Shown in pieces: positions 17,084 to 25,866 of a stretch of 64,000 bases of DNA (position 1 is the stretch's first letter; each line of letters opens with the position of its first letter). The DNA comes from Rikenellaceae bacterium. Its GTDB lineage: Bacteria; Bacteroidota; Bacteroidia; Bacteroidales; Rikenellaceae. A program made the translations under genes and the position numbers. The stretch spans positions 62,001-126,000 of the forward strand of contig JAJQEF010000003.1 in NCBI GenBank assembly GCA_021201795.1, given 5' to 3'. A model generated the notes under the pieces. That model had not been told where the DNA came from. It searched no databases and worked only from the letters and a program-made list of their open reading frames with translations.

Positions 17084-17717
17084 TATAGCTGTAGGCCAAA
17101 TGTGCGCATATCATAAATTTCCTAATTATTTTCCTGAAACTGGTTTACCGATTTCGGAATCCGAATGGAATCTTATCAGAACAGTTGAAAGCTATAATAA
17201 TGGTGTGTATAACGCAGGCTCAAATAACGCGAAGAACTTGGTTTGTTTGGTGATTAGCGATCTGGGTAAAGGAAATAAATCATCGTGGGGAATAAAGCAA
17301 ACAAGTACCAGCCGGGCCAATGTCTGCCGTTACTTGTTAAGATTAGGGTATTCTAATGTCTCGACTTTTAATTATAGTCACGGAGGTATTTCAACTATGT
17401 TGGCGAGTGGCTATCCTGTATTGGTAAGAGGGGATAAAATTGTGAGCAGCAATGACGATATGGATGGAGAATTGGCAGACCATATGTGGGTAATAGACGG
17501 ATATGGTTCAGTCGCTTCATTGACAGGTTCGTCACGTATAAGTTTGGTGCACTGTAATTTCGGATGGGGAGGAATAGCTGATGGCTGGTATACTTCCGGT
17601 ATATTCGAGTTATATGGTTCGAGATGGATGCATGACCAGAATGTCGGAGATAATATTGGAGTTCAGAATGATTATTATCAATACAATTTAAAATATATAT
17701 TCTATGTATTACCATAA
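17049..17717 (+). CDS. C10 cysteine protease, catalytic fragment
   Basis: It carries the active-site blocks of peptidase family C10: AGCSNIAVGQMCAYHKFP corresponds to the catalytic-cysteine block (usually GCVATAMAQ), HMWVIDGYG to the catalytic histidine, and NFGWGGIADGWY to the conserved tryptophan motif. The TTG at 17049 is not a real start; this is the continuation of the previous fragment after a one-base insertion. C10 enzymes of Bacteroidetes are secreted or surface proteases. The last 14 bases overlap the next gene. Confidence 0.8.
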   Translation: MLGYTVVAGCSNIAVGQMCAYHKFPNYFPETGLPISESEWNLIRTVESYNNGVYNAGSNNAKNLVCLVISDLGKGNKSSWGIKQTSTSRANVCRYLLRLGYSNVSTFNYSHGGISTMLASGYPVLVRGDKIVSSNDDMDGELADHMWVIDGYGSVASLTGSSRISLVHCNFGWGGIADGWYTSGIFELYGSRWMHDQNVGDNIGVQNDYYQYNLKYIFYVLP

Positions 17718-18495
17718 ATTAAAATACCTTATCCCTGTGATTATGCTGTTCTGTTCCTGTAGTTCCGGTGACGATAATCAAGGAGGTGAAGAACTGGTGC
17801 TTCTGGAGTCGTTCGTAACATATTATTATGAACTCGAATCCGTAAAATTATCTTCCGAGAACAATTATATCCGGATTTATGAGAGTCTCTCCGGAGAATA
17901 TTACTGCTACGATGAAAGAAACAACCGGTCGCCCGAGAATTATTTGAAATACAAGGAACTGAGAAACCATTATAATGACACCGGTTATCATGCCGAGATC
18001 AATCTTATGGTGAATCCCATTCCCAATCGTTTTCTTGCTGATATTTTTGAAAGCGTGGAAATTGTCAGCGATACTGATTTCGATACGGATCATCCCGCAG
18101 GAACTTCTTTAGCTGATATAAGTTTATTCTATACACTTACTCCATTTTATTTTATTGAGAATGGCTACAGATATTTCGATTGGGACAATTATTCGGAAAG
18201 CAGGGAAGTATTGTATCATTTCCCGAGGACGGGAAATAATTACGGTAGTTATTTAGTCGAGGGCATAAATACACTTTATCCGGTTAAAGCCTTGGCAAGC
18301 GAATTAACGGTAGAAGATCTTTCATTGCTGGGGCGTGGTAAAGCAGGTGTGGCCAATCCGACCAATGACGATCCCATCGCAATTATCGATTTTGTGAAAC
18401 TGCCGGAACAGAAAGGTACGCATATATTTACCGTTACTTTAAAAAATACGGACGGAAAAGAATTTTCAGGTAAAGTATCGATGCTATTCGATTAA
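17704..18495 (+). CDS. Lipoprotein of unknown function, partner of the C10 protease
   Basis: 263 residues beginning with a lipoprotein signal (IPVIMLFCSCSS). It overlaps the protease gene by 14 bases, so the two are co-transcribed and probably translationally coupled. I recognise no domain. By analogy with other C10 protease loci it could be an inhibitor or chaperone of the protease, but no sequence signature proves this. Confidence 0.75.
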   Translation: MYYHKLKYLIPVIMLFCSCSSGDDNQGGEELVLLESFVTYYYELESVKLSSENNYIRIYESLSGEYYCYDERNNRSPENYLKYKELRNHYNDTGYHAEINLMVNPIPNRFLADIFESVEIVSDTDFDTDHPAGTSLADISLFYTLTPFYFIENGYRYFDWDNYSESREVLYHFPRTGNNYGSYLVEGINTLYPVKALASELTVEDLSLLGRGKAGVANPTNDDPIAIIDFVKLPEQKGTHIFTVTLKNTDGKEFSGKVSMLFD

Positions 18496-18527
18496 TTCCA
18501 TTGATCTGAGGTTAGTTAAAACCATAA

Positions 18528-18560
18528 AAACCACCCTGCTTGATTTAAGCAGGGTGGTTT
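18528..18560. terminator. Bidirectional terminator between convergent genes
   Basis: AAACCACCCTGCTT, a five-base loop and AAGCAGGGTGGTTT form a perfect 14-bp hairpin between the end of the lipoprotein gene (+) and the end of the PL9 gene (-). Confidence 0.9.
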
Positions 18561-18572
18561 AAGTATTTTATC

Positions 18573-20618
18573 TTACTGGAAACAACCTAATGTAGTTCCG
18601 GTATAATCTTCTCCGATCACATCTCCTACTCCGATCAACCGAGTTGTTTTAGGTCTCAGGAAGTTTATTACAGGCAGACTTCCATCAGCCTGGCGCGGAC
18701 GCGTAAGTTCGTTTTCATCCAGACTAATAAAATCTGCATCAGAGAGAGACATCGCTGTGGGCAGGAATGAATTCATACCTATCTCGCACCTGTCGTGGTT
18801 TACGTTGATTATATCAAGTCCTGAAGTACGCGGACTGTAAGACAGGTTGTTTTTAATTATGTGTCCATAACCGCCGTCCGGATCGTCCTGTGCAGGTAAT
18901 TCAGGTGATAAACGGTTCAGCATGTTAAAGTTGGATGGATTCCGGTATCCGGTATTGTTATAGAAATTAATTCCACCGAGATGATGGTTGGCATAGAATC
19001 CCTGATTTTTGTTGTAATAGGCAAGACATCCTCTTACGGTGTGTCGCGGTACGTTATTAAAATCAATATCTACAGCGCTCTCCATTCCGTATCCGCCAGA
19101 TTTAAACCCGGAACCGTCCCCCGCACTGGTCGTGGAATTAGGTTTGTATCCATTGTAGAATGCCCAGCAGTTTTCAATCGTAACAGGCGCGAATGCATTT
19201 ATAAGGTCGAATCCGTCATCGCTGTTCCACCATGCACGGCAGCCACGGAAAACATTACCTGTGTGGCCCGAGTTAGGAACATGAGCACCGAATCCGTCGA
19301 CGTTTCCGCCTGAACCGTTCTCGGAAACAGGGTCGTAGTTATTGTAAGCATCGCAGTTAAGTACGAGATTGTTCATTCCCCTGGTTAGATAAAAACCTAT
19401 TGCCATACCGTCGTGCATAGAAAGATTTTCGTATATATTATTATTTCCTCCATCGTTACGGAAGCATTCCGATTGAGTATGGTCAGTTATGGTTACTTGA
19501 GTGCTAACTACTTCAAAGTTTTTGAAATGATGGTAATGTTTTGATACGTAGAATACGGCAACTCTTTGGTTTGCTGGTTTTACCTGTGAAAGGTCAAATA
19601 CCGGACGTTCGTCCCTGAATCCCCAGACGCATATACGTTTGCTCGAGGTTCCTGATTTCTCTGAAAAATCGAAAACACAAGCATATAAACCGCTGTTGGA
19701 TGAACCCATTATCTGATCCTCCGTAATGACGTAGGTTCCCTCCCGTATAAAGATGGTATCTCCCGGTTCCATAGCCTGATAAGCCCTCGGCAGGGTCGCG
19801 AAGGGACGTCTGAATGTTCCTGGATTGGAGTCGTCTCCGTCTGTCGCTATGAAATAAGCATTCTCGTAAATTATCTCTGTACCCCATAAAGCATACAGTG
19901 TAATATCTTCCGTAACCACGTCGGAATCAAAATCCCACGGATTTTCACATTCCGCTTCTTTGAACCATCCGTCGAAGTAGAAATCGTCTTTTTCAGGATC
20001 TTGCGGTTTGGTAACTTTCTGTCCTTCGATAACGGTAACATCGCTTATCTCGCTACCGCCCTGAGTGTCAAAAGTAACTGTATAAGTTGCCGAAGCCACC
20101 CAATATGCATAAAGTGTAAGATCCGAATTTACCACATCATTGTCGAAATCCCATGCGTTTTCGCAAGCTGCTTCTTTATACCATCCGCTGAAAATATATC
20201 CGTCTTTGGTTGGAGCATTCGGCTCGGCGATCTTCTGACCTTCAGCGACAATTCTGGGACTTATGGTACTACCTCCTTGGGTGTTGAAAGTTACTGTATA
20301 AGAAACTACGTCCTCAGCAATCCAATAAGCGTGGAGTGTAAGATTCGACATTACTACATCCGTATCGAAATCCCATTCGTTAGCATAGGTTCCCTCCTTG
20401 AACCATCCGCTAAAAATATATCCGTATCTGACAGGATCCGTAGGTTTGGAAACTTTCTGGCCTTCGGAAAGTGTTTGTGCTTCCACTTCCGTACCACCAT
20501 GGGAATTAAACGTGACCGAATAGATCGGCACTTCCGTCTCCTTGTCGGAGTCGCTGCACCCCACAGTGCCAAGCAGTACCCCAAGTATTGCCAATAAAAA
20601 AGTAAAAAATCGTTTCAT
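18573..20618 (-). CDS. PL9-like pectate lyase lipoprotein with three InlB B-repeats
   Basis: 681 residues. A lipoprotein signal ends at LLGTVGC. Three Listeria-Bacteroides (InlB B / Flg_new) repeats of about 70 residues follow, each with GYIFSGWFKE-like and DFD..V..LTLYAYW motifs. The rest is a right-handed beta-helix of the PL9 type: SDGTRRPFATLPRAYQAM-like start, FRNDGGNNNIYENLSMHDG, WNSDDGFDL and GSGFKSGG, the last two matching calcium-binding aspartates and the catalytic lysine region of PL9 enzymes. Such lyases cut polygalacturonate by beta-elimination. Surface-anchored, with the repeats as a likely stalk. Role and class fit the PL11 and arabinanase genes of this window. Confidence 0.85.
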   Translation of the reverse strand: MKRFFTFLLAILGVLLGTVGCSDSDKETEVPIYSVTFNSHGGTEVEAQTLSEGQKVSKPTDPVRYGYIFSGWFKEGTYANEWDFDTDVVMSNLTLHAYWIAEDVVSYTVTFNTQGGSTISPRIVAEGQKIAEPNAPTKDGYIFSGWYKEAACENAWDFDNDVVNSDLTLYAYWVASATYTVTFDTQGGSEISDVTVIEGQKVTKPQDPEKDDFYFDGWFKEAECENPWDFDSDVVTEDITLYALWGTEIIYENAYFIATDGDDSNPGTFRRPFATLPRAYQAMEPGDTIFIREGTYVITEDQIMGSSNSGLYACVFDFSEKSGTSSKRICVWGFRDERPVFDLSQVKPANQRVAVFYVSKHYHHFKNFEVVSTQVTITDHTQSECFRNDGGNNNIYENLSMHDGMAIGFYLTRGMNNLVLNCDAYNNYDPVSENGSGGNVDGFGAHVPNSGHTGNVFRGCRAWWNSDDGFDLINAFAPVTIENCWAFYNGYKPNSTTSAGDGSGFKSGGYGMESAVDIDFNNVPRHTVRGCLAYYNKNQGFYANHHLGGINFYNNTGYRNPSNFNMLNRLSPELPAQDDPDGGYGHIIKNNLSYSPRTSGLDIINVNHDRCEIGMNSFLPTAMSLSDADFISLDENELTRPRQADGSLPVINFLRPKTTRLIGVGDVIGEDYTGTTLGCFQ

Positions 20619-20743
20619 AATAGTTAGTTTATAAGTTTTAATAATGTTTTATTAAGAGAAGTGTCAAATAAGGGAACTAAACTCTTTGAATGTTATCGAA
20701 TTCTATATATTCGAACGTTAAATATTAGTTTTTTAATCTGAGA

Positions 20744-20751
20744 CAAATATA
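20744..20751 (-). promoter_or_regulatory. Candidate -7 box for the PL9 gene
   Basis: On the minus strand this reads TATATTTG, an exact TAnnTTTG, about 125 bases before the PL9 start. No clear -33 element is seen at the expected distance, so support is partial. Confidence 0.35.
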
Positions 20752-21004
20752 ATAAAAATATGGAGTATTAAAAAATACGGATTTATTTTTGTCTATCTTA
20801 GTTTAAATTGTTACAAAGAGTTGTTTAAAGTGATACTCCAGGTAATTTTTTTACATTAGGGAGTTCTGATATCTCTCCAATATTTTAGATGGGTTTGGCA
20901 AGCATTACGGTTTACAGTGCCTTCGATATCGTCCGGTCACAAAGGTTCACTGCGCCTGTTATTTTAATCACGGATATTCCTTATATTTCGTCCATTGCTT
21001 TTCT

Positions 21005-21040
21005 AAAGAGGTAAAGGGTTGGAATGACCCGACTCTTTTT
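21005..21040 (+). terminator. Candidate terminator hairpin
   Basis: AAAGAG and GGGT pair with ACCC and CTCTTT in a nested stem ending in five T. No gene precedes it on this strand; it could end an unannotated transcript that starts near an exact TATTTTTG box at 20784-20791. The rest of 20619-21004 shows nothing I can support. Confidence 0.4.
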
Positions 21041-21055
21041 ATTGCCAAGATTTAG

Positions 21056-21063
21056 TATTTTTG
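21056..21063 (+). promoter_or_regulatory. -7 promoter box of the cysteine hydrolase gene
   Basis: TATTTTTG matches TAnnTTTG exactly and lies 30 bases before ATG 21093. It supports that start over the tracked ATG at 21024, which would lie upstream of transcription start. Confidence 0.5.
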
Positions 21064-21092
21064 GCACTTACGAACAAAATAAAAACAGAATA

Positions 21093-21575
21093 ATGAGTAA
21101 AGCATTAGTAGTAATTGATATTCAAAACGATATAACAAAGAATTACAAAGAGATAATCGACAATATAAATAAATCAATAGATTGGGCTGTTGAAAATGAT
21201 ATTCATGTCGTTTATATCAGGCATGAAAACCTGTCAGCCGGCACGAGAACATTTAAACCTAATACTCGTGGTGCTGAATTAGCACCGGACCTGAAAATAG
21301 TTTCTCAAAATATTTTTATCAAGTCCAAAGGGAACGCCTTAACCAGCGGTGAATTCACAGGTTTCATTAATAAAAAAGGCATAGATGAATTCTACATAAC
21401 AGGTGCAGATGCTATCGCCTGTATCAAATCGACATGCTTCAATATGCGCAAAGCAGAATATATTGTTAATGTTCTTTCGGATTGCATTACAAGCTATGAT
21501 AAAAGAAAAATCGAAGACATGCTATACTATTATAAAAGTAAAGGCTGTCAATTAATGAGCCTCAATGACCTTTAA
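21093..21575 (+). CDS. Isochorismatase-like cysteine hydrolase
   Basis: About 160 residues from ATG 21093. Family features are ALVVIDIQND (catalytic aspartate at about residue 9), a lysine in IKSKGNALTSGEF, and the DEFYITGADAIACIKSTC block with the nucleophile cysteine near CIKSTCFNMR. Members hydrolyse amides or vinyl ethers (nicotinamide, N-carbamoyl compounds, isochorismate); the substrate cannot be told here. Monocistronic. Confidence 0.8.
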   Translation: MSKALVVIDIQNDITKNYKEIIDNINKSIDWAVENDIHVVYIRHENLSAGTRTFKPNTRGAELAPDLKIVSQNIFIKSKGNALTSGEFTGFINKKGIDEFYITGADAIACIKSTCFNMRKAEYIVNVLSDCITSYDKRKIEDMLYYYKSKGCQLMSLNDL

Positions 21576-21756
21576 TGATATTGAGGATAATATCTAATAC
21601 GGTATATATGTATTTTTATTACTACATTTACTCTAAAAGATGCACATTGATAAGAATAGCACGGGATAGATCGACCAAATGTTGATGTCCACGTATGGCG
21701 TGTTCAATCAATCAAAAATTTAGATTAATACGGGATGCTTTTAAGTAATAGGTGAA

Positions 21757-22242
21757 TTACCCATAAATCGTATTCCACGGCGAGTCAAGGTATTCATCGT
21801 CCATCCACGGTTTAACTATTTCAATGAATTTGCGCACACCGCCGTCTTTCACAAAACGTTTCCATATTTTATTCCCATCGGGTACGTTTTCGCGTTCATA
21901 ATTTCGAGTGAGAAGATCCTTCAGGTATGCTTCAATAGCCTTATCAATTTTTTTAAACCGTTCTTTTTCGTAGTTGATCTCTACCACGTATTTTTTTCCT
22001 TCTCTTTTTAATTCGAGACAGGTAGCCGTTACCATATTTAAATATTTATCGGAATACTGAAAACCGATACATTGAAAATCACTATAGGTTCGTCTTAATG
22101 TCATTTTTATGTCTCCATCAAGAACAGAGAATTGAACCTCTTCCGCAAATGTTTCCCGTCCCACTGAATTAGGGTTGTCGGCAAATATCTGGATATTAAA
22201 AGCTAATAGGAGAATTGTGAACAGTAGTGTCTTTATTTTCAT
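21757..22242 (-). CDS. Secreted protein of unknown function
   Basis: 161 residues with a cleavable signal peptide (LLFTILLLAFNIQIFA). The mature part is charged and probably alpha/beta with a C-terminal helix; it has no membrane segment and no motif I recognise. It is monocistronic and faces away from the cysteine hydrolase, with which it is convergent. Confidence 0.7.
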   Translation of the reverse strand: MKIKTLLFTILLLAFNIQIFADNPNSVGRETFAEEVQFSVLDGDIKMTLRRTYSDFQCIGFQYSDKYLNMVTATCLELKREGKKYVVEINYEKERFKKIDKAIEAYLKDLLTRNYERENVPDGNKIWKRFVKDGGVRKFIEIVKPWMDDEYLDSPWNTIYG

Positions 22243-22668
22243 TGTTTAGTGTTTAATAAATTTTATAAAACGCTTTACGTTTTCAATGAGTCTGTTTAAA
22301 CAAGCATCGCGTTCGATAAAGGGTCGATTCTGAATTAAGAATGGATTACCCATTAATCAATCATGAATTTTGCATAAATATACATAAAGTATTGTATGTA
22401 TTATTCATCAATGTCGAATAATAAATTTACCACAGCAATTTGACAGTAGTTTTTACCAACTATTCTCCGGAGGTCGAAAAGCTCTTCCAGTGGTCCGTCC
22501 GTTGGTAGATGACGGTGATAACTGATCCTGATAACGAACCGTACAGACCAACTTCTTGCTGAAGCAGGGTAGTGTTTGAACAAAAGAACGATCGGGAAAT
22601 AAGTCCGAAAACCGTTTGTGGACTGGGAGAAGGTTAAGATAATATTAACCCAAGTAAATCTATATAAA
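22243..22668. other. Intergenic stretch without a supported gene
   Basis: About 425 bases. The tracked 60-residue ORF at 22401-22583 (-) has no signal, family similarity or ribosome-binding site that I can see, so I do not call it. No further structure apart from the hsp20 terminator that follows. Confidence 0.5.
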
Positions 22669-22688
22669 AAGCAGGCTTACGCCTGCTT
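22669..22688 (-). terminator. Terminator of hsp20
   Basis: AAGCAGGC, TTAC loop, GCCTGCTT: an 8-bp hairpin flanked by A and T runs, 15 bases after the hsp20 stop on the minus strand. Confidence 0.8.
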
Positions 22689-22703
22689 ATTTTTATGACC
22701 GAA

Positions 22704-23135
22704 TTATTTTATGTCGATAAGTTTTGTCGTTTCCGGCTCAACCTTCGCCTGTTTTTTAGGAATCTCAATGTTAAGAATTCCATTATCTACCTTCGCCTCT
22801 ATCCGTTCTATATCCGCATTCTCCGGAAGGATCATACTTTGGCGGAATGACGAAAAAGAGAACTCACGTCGGAGATACCTGCCGTTGTTGTGTTTTTCAT
22901 TGGCTTCGTTTTTTTTCTCTGTGATAACCACAAGCTGATTACCTTCCTTCAATTCAATCCGGCAGTCTTCTTTGGTTAATCCGGGAGCCGCTACTTCCAT
23001 TTTGTAGGCCTTGTCATTCTCAATAATATTGACGGCAGGTGCGGTTGAATTCGGTCTTTCAAGCCATTCATTTCCGAAAAAATCGTTAAAAATACTCGGA
23101 ATTGAAAGCCAGTTTGCTCTTCTTACTGGTAACAT
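22704..23135 (-). CDS. Small heat-shock protein, Hsp20/alpha-crystallin family
   Basis: ATP-independent holdase chaperone. The alpha-crystallin domain is clear: PAVNIIENDKAYKMEVAAPGL at the start, YLRREFSFSSFRQSMILPE in the middle, and the NGILNIEIPKK end with the I-x-I-type motif. The start is placed at 23135 (MLPVRRAN) because AAAGGAGGAT lies just upstream, a strong Shine-Dalgarno unusual for this phylum; the tracked start at 23168 would place the site inside the gene. 143 residues, normal for Bacteroidetes. Monocistronic with its own terminator. Confidence 0.92.
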   Translation of the reverse strand: MLPVRRANWLSIPSIFNDFFGNEWLERPNSTAPAVNIIENDKAYKMEVAAPGLTKEDCRIELKEGNQLVVITEKKNEANEKHNNGRYLRREFSFSSFRQSMILPENADIERIEAKVDNGILNIEIPKKQAKVEPETTKLIDIK

Positions 23136-23307
23136 AACTTTATCCTCCTTTATTTTTAAGTTTGACATTTTCGTTTGCGGTAAATAACCGCTTGTATCCT
23201 TAGAAATACAAACAAAATGCCATCTGTAATTTTACTTAAAAGACTGACAACTTGACATTATTTTCAGTTTATGGTGTCACAAAATGACAATTTTTCAGAT
23301 TAAGGCT

Positions 23308-23387
23308 CTCGCGACACGTTACGGTCATAAATCCTTCGTGTGGAGAATGATCTCCATATAATGGACGAACGGCAGTGTGGTCGCGAG
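23308..23387. other. Possible structured element upstream of hsp20
   Basis: CTCGCGAC (23308-23315) and GTCGCGAG (23380-23387) are perfect complements enclosing two further hairpins, ACACG/CGTGT and TGGAG/CTCCA. This looks like a folded RNA of about 80 bases. No promoter or strand can be assigned. The rest of 23136-23672 shows no gene. Confidence 0.3.
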
Positions 23388-23672
23388 TTCTGACTAGTAA
23401 TTATCGGATAACTGCATGGAATAATCCATTATGTTCGGTTATTACCGCCGATCCGGAAATTCAATTCGCCTCATTGGGGCTACTCCCATTCTGGTTACGT
23501 CCTATCCGATGAAACCATACTAATGGTTCCTATTGTATGCGCTTTGTCAGAAATGAAGAACGGAGTAGAAGCTGAATATTAGGAAGTATGGAAGATGGAA
23601 ATTGTTTTACGGGAAATAAACTTATTAAATAATCTATGTGGATCTACGCACGGACCTACTTTAACATTAACA

Positions 23673-23709
23673 AAAATGCAACTCACTTAATTATAGTGAA
23701 TTGCATTTT
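23673..23709 (-). terminator. Terminator after tRNA-Lys
   Basis: AAAATGCAA and TCAC pair with GTGA and TTGCATTTT around a nine-base loop with one mismatch; on the minus strand it ends in T5, 16 bases after the tRNA. It could also work on the plus strand. Confidence 0.65.
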
Positions 23710-23725
23710 CTTTTTAATCATCTCG

Positions 23726-23798
23726 TGGTCCCTCAGGGGCTCGAACCCTGGACCCCAACATTAAGAGTGTCGTGCTCTACCAGCTGAGCTAAAGGACC
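23726..23798 (-). tRNA. tRNA-Lys (anticodon CUU)
   Basis: The minus strand folds as a complete cloverleaf: acceptor GGTCCTT/AGGGACC, D arm GCTC..GAGC, anticodon stem CGACA/TGTTG with loop CTCTTAA, and T arm CAGGG TTCGAGC CCCTG. The anticodon is CTT. The 3' CCA is not encoded. It lies downstream of uxuA on the same strand. Confidence 0.97.
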
Positions 23799-23851
23799 GA
23801 CATAATAAGGTTTAGAGTTGCAAATGTATCAATCTTTAGCATAAAAACAAA

Positions 23852-25033
23852 TTATTTTTCGTTCTCTTGCATGGATTTGCTGATACCCATTTCCAATCCA
23901 CGTAGCTCTGCCAACCCGCGAAGTCTTCCTATACAGGAATATCCGGGATTTGTTTTTTTATGTAGGTCATCTATCATCTGGTGGCCGTGATCGGGCCTCA
24001 TAGGAATAGATACGTTCCTTTTCTGCTGAAGTTTAAGTAGGGATTTCATTACGCCGTACATATCGACATCTCCTTCGAGATGATTATCTTCAAAGAAGTT
24101 TCCTTCTTCATCGCGTTTAGTACTTCGGAAGTGGACGAAATTGACTCTCTCTCCGAACTCGTCCATCATATTTGCAAGTTGGTTGTCCGATCTTACTCCT
24201 AATGATCCTGTACACAGACAAAGTCCGTTCGAACAGTTCGGTACAGCGTTGATAATCTTACGGAAGTCATTAGCGGTACTCATAATACGGGGCAGGCCCA
24301 ATATTGAATAAGGAGGATCGTCAGGGTGGATTACAAGTGATATTTCTTCTTCGTCAGCAACCGGAGCTATTTCTTTAAGAAATAAAATGAGGTTATCACG
24401 TAATTTATCTTCATCTATTCCTTTGTATTTGTCCAGTGCCTGCTGAAATTGTTCTACCGTAAAACTTTCTTCCAATCCCGGTAATCCGGCAATGATATTA
24501 CGGGTAAGTTTCTCTTTCTCCGCATCACTCATATTTTGGAAACGAATTTTCGCTTTCTCAATCTCTTCAGGAAGATAACTGTCTTCTGCACCTGGTCTTT
24601 TAAGAATAAAAAGATCGAACGCTACAAACGCTGCTTTTTCAAAACGCAGGGCTTTGGAGCCGTCAGGCATTTCGTATTCCAGATCAGTACGGGTCCAGTC
24701 GAGTACGGGCATAAAATTATAGGTTACGATTTTAATTCCGCAGGCAGATAGATTCCTTAACGATTGTTTGTAGTTTTCAATATGCTGTTCGTAATTACCC
24801 GTACGCGTTTTAATTTCTTCATGAACAGGTACGCTTTCTACTACGCTCCAAATCAAGCCTTTGTCGGATATAATCTTTTTTCGTTTTTCAATTTCTTCTA
24901 CACTCCATACTTCACCGTTAGGAATATGGTGTAAAGCGGTGACAATATCTGTGGCTCCCGCTTGTAAAATATCGGAAAGAGAGACCAGATCATCAGGACC
25001 GTACCATCTCCATGACTGCTTACATAAATACAT
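23852..25033 (-). CDS. uxuA: Mannonate dehydratase
   Basis: Dehydrates D-mannonate to 2-keto-3-deoxygluconate in hexuronate catabolism. 393 residues, full length. Family blocks are clear: [10 protein letters not shown] and [18 protein letters not shown] at the start, [41 protein letters not shown] and RPDHGHQM, which hold the metal- and substrate-binding His, Cys and Asp residues. It is the last protein gene of a minus-strand unit headed by a mannonate-oxidoreductase-like SDR. Confidence 0.97.
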   Translation of the reverse strand: MYLCKQSWRWYGPDDLVSLSDILQAGATDIVTALHHIPNGEVWSVEEIEKRKKIISDKGLIWSVVESVPVHEEIKTRTGNYEQHIENYKQSLRNLSACGIKIVTYNFMPVLDWTRTDLEYEMPDGSKALRFEKAAFVAFDLFILKRPGAEDSYLPEEIEKAKIRFQNMSDAEKEKLTRNIIAGLPGLEESFTVEQFQQALDKYKGIDEDKLRDNLILFLKEIAPVADEEEISLVIHPDDPPYSILGLPRIMSTANDFRKIINAVPNCSNGLCLCTGSLGVRSDNQLANMMDEFGERVNFVHFRSTKRDEEGNFFEDNHLEGDVDMYGVMKSLLKLQQKRNVSIPMRPDHGHQMIDDLHKKTNPGYSCIGRLRGLAELRGLEMGISKSMQENEK

Positions 25034-25097
25034 AGCTTCTTTTTTATTACTTTTTGCAAATATTGTAAAAATAGATCAAATAGCAAAAATTAATTTT

Positions 25098-25856
25098 CTA
25101 TTTGCTGCTGAATGAAACGGGCAAAACATATCTTACTTTTACCGGTCTACCGTTATTCGCTCCGGGCTTCCATTTAGGAGAGATTCCTAGAACTCTGAGA
25201 ACCTCTTCTTCGAGTTGTTCATTGTTGCTTTCAATTACCTCAATTTCATTAAGATTACCTTTGGTATCGATCTCAAATGCTACCACTACATTACCGTACT
25301 GATATTTATTTCTGACCATCGTTCTGTGTAAATTTATATTTTTCGATACCCAGTTCCTGAATTTTATGAAATCGCTGCTCTTTTTGAATTCCGGCATTAC
25401 TTCCGCATATGTATATGCACCTCCGTTAGCTTTGGCAAGCGAATCGAAAACGTGTAGTGAAAAATTCACAGGTATTACCATGGACGTTCTGACCGGTGAG
25501 TTATCAATCATTCCCGGTATCCATTCAGAGGAAAGGATCGCTTCACTAACTTCTTTACTTATAGTTTCATGAGGAGACGATGCAATTTTAACATCCCTGA
25601 CTTTCCCATCTTTCTCGACGATGAAATTAGCAGTTACACTTCCTTGTGCTTTATTTATAATAGCTTCGTACGGATAGTCCACATTGCTTGATATCCATGT
25701 AGAGAAACTGGCGGAACTGTTATCCGGATTTTTAAATTCAGGTTTGGTTTGCGGATCGGTATACAATTTATCGTCTGCATTGATGGTATTTTCCGCAAAA
25801 CTGTTTCCGCTCAAAAATAGCGACAAAACTAACAAAGGGTAAAAAAGAGCTTTCAT
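25098..25856 (-). CDS. Periplasmic protein with two TonB C-terminal-type domains
   Basis: Signal peptide (LLVLSLFLSGNSFAE), then two TonB_C-like domains: first DYPYEAIINKAQGSVTANF to SSEWIPGM, second YGNVVVAFEIDTKGNL to ISPKWKPGANNGRPV. It lacks the N-terminal membrane anchor and proline-rich stretch of a true TonB, so it probably does not transduce energy. It is the third of three similar proteins and the only one without a lesion. It lies 64 bases before uxuA. Confidence 0.82.
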   Translation of the reverse strand: MKALFYPLLVLSLFLSGNSFAENTINADDKLYTDPQTKPEFKNPDNSSASFSTWISSNVDYPYEAIINKAQGSVTANFIVEKDGKVRDVKIASSPHETISKEVSEAILSSEWIPGMIDNSPVRTSMVIPVNFSLHVFDSLAKANGGAYTYAEVMPEFKKSSDFIKFRNWVSKNINLHRTMVRNKYQYGNVVVAFEIDTKGNLNEIEVIESNNEQLEEEVLRVLGISPKWKPGANNGRPVKVRYVLPVSFSSK

Positions 25857-25866
25857 ATATAAATTT

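Noticed and set aside
22401-22583. 60-residue ORF on the minus strand
   Set aside because: No family similarity, signal peptide, ribosome-binding site or conserved context; it lies in a gap with no other support.
23207-23222. Sigma54-like promoter (TGGCAT..TTTGTA) upstream of hsp20
   Set aside because: The -12 GC is GT and a near TAnnTTTG fit overlaps it; not enough to call either.
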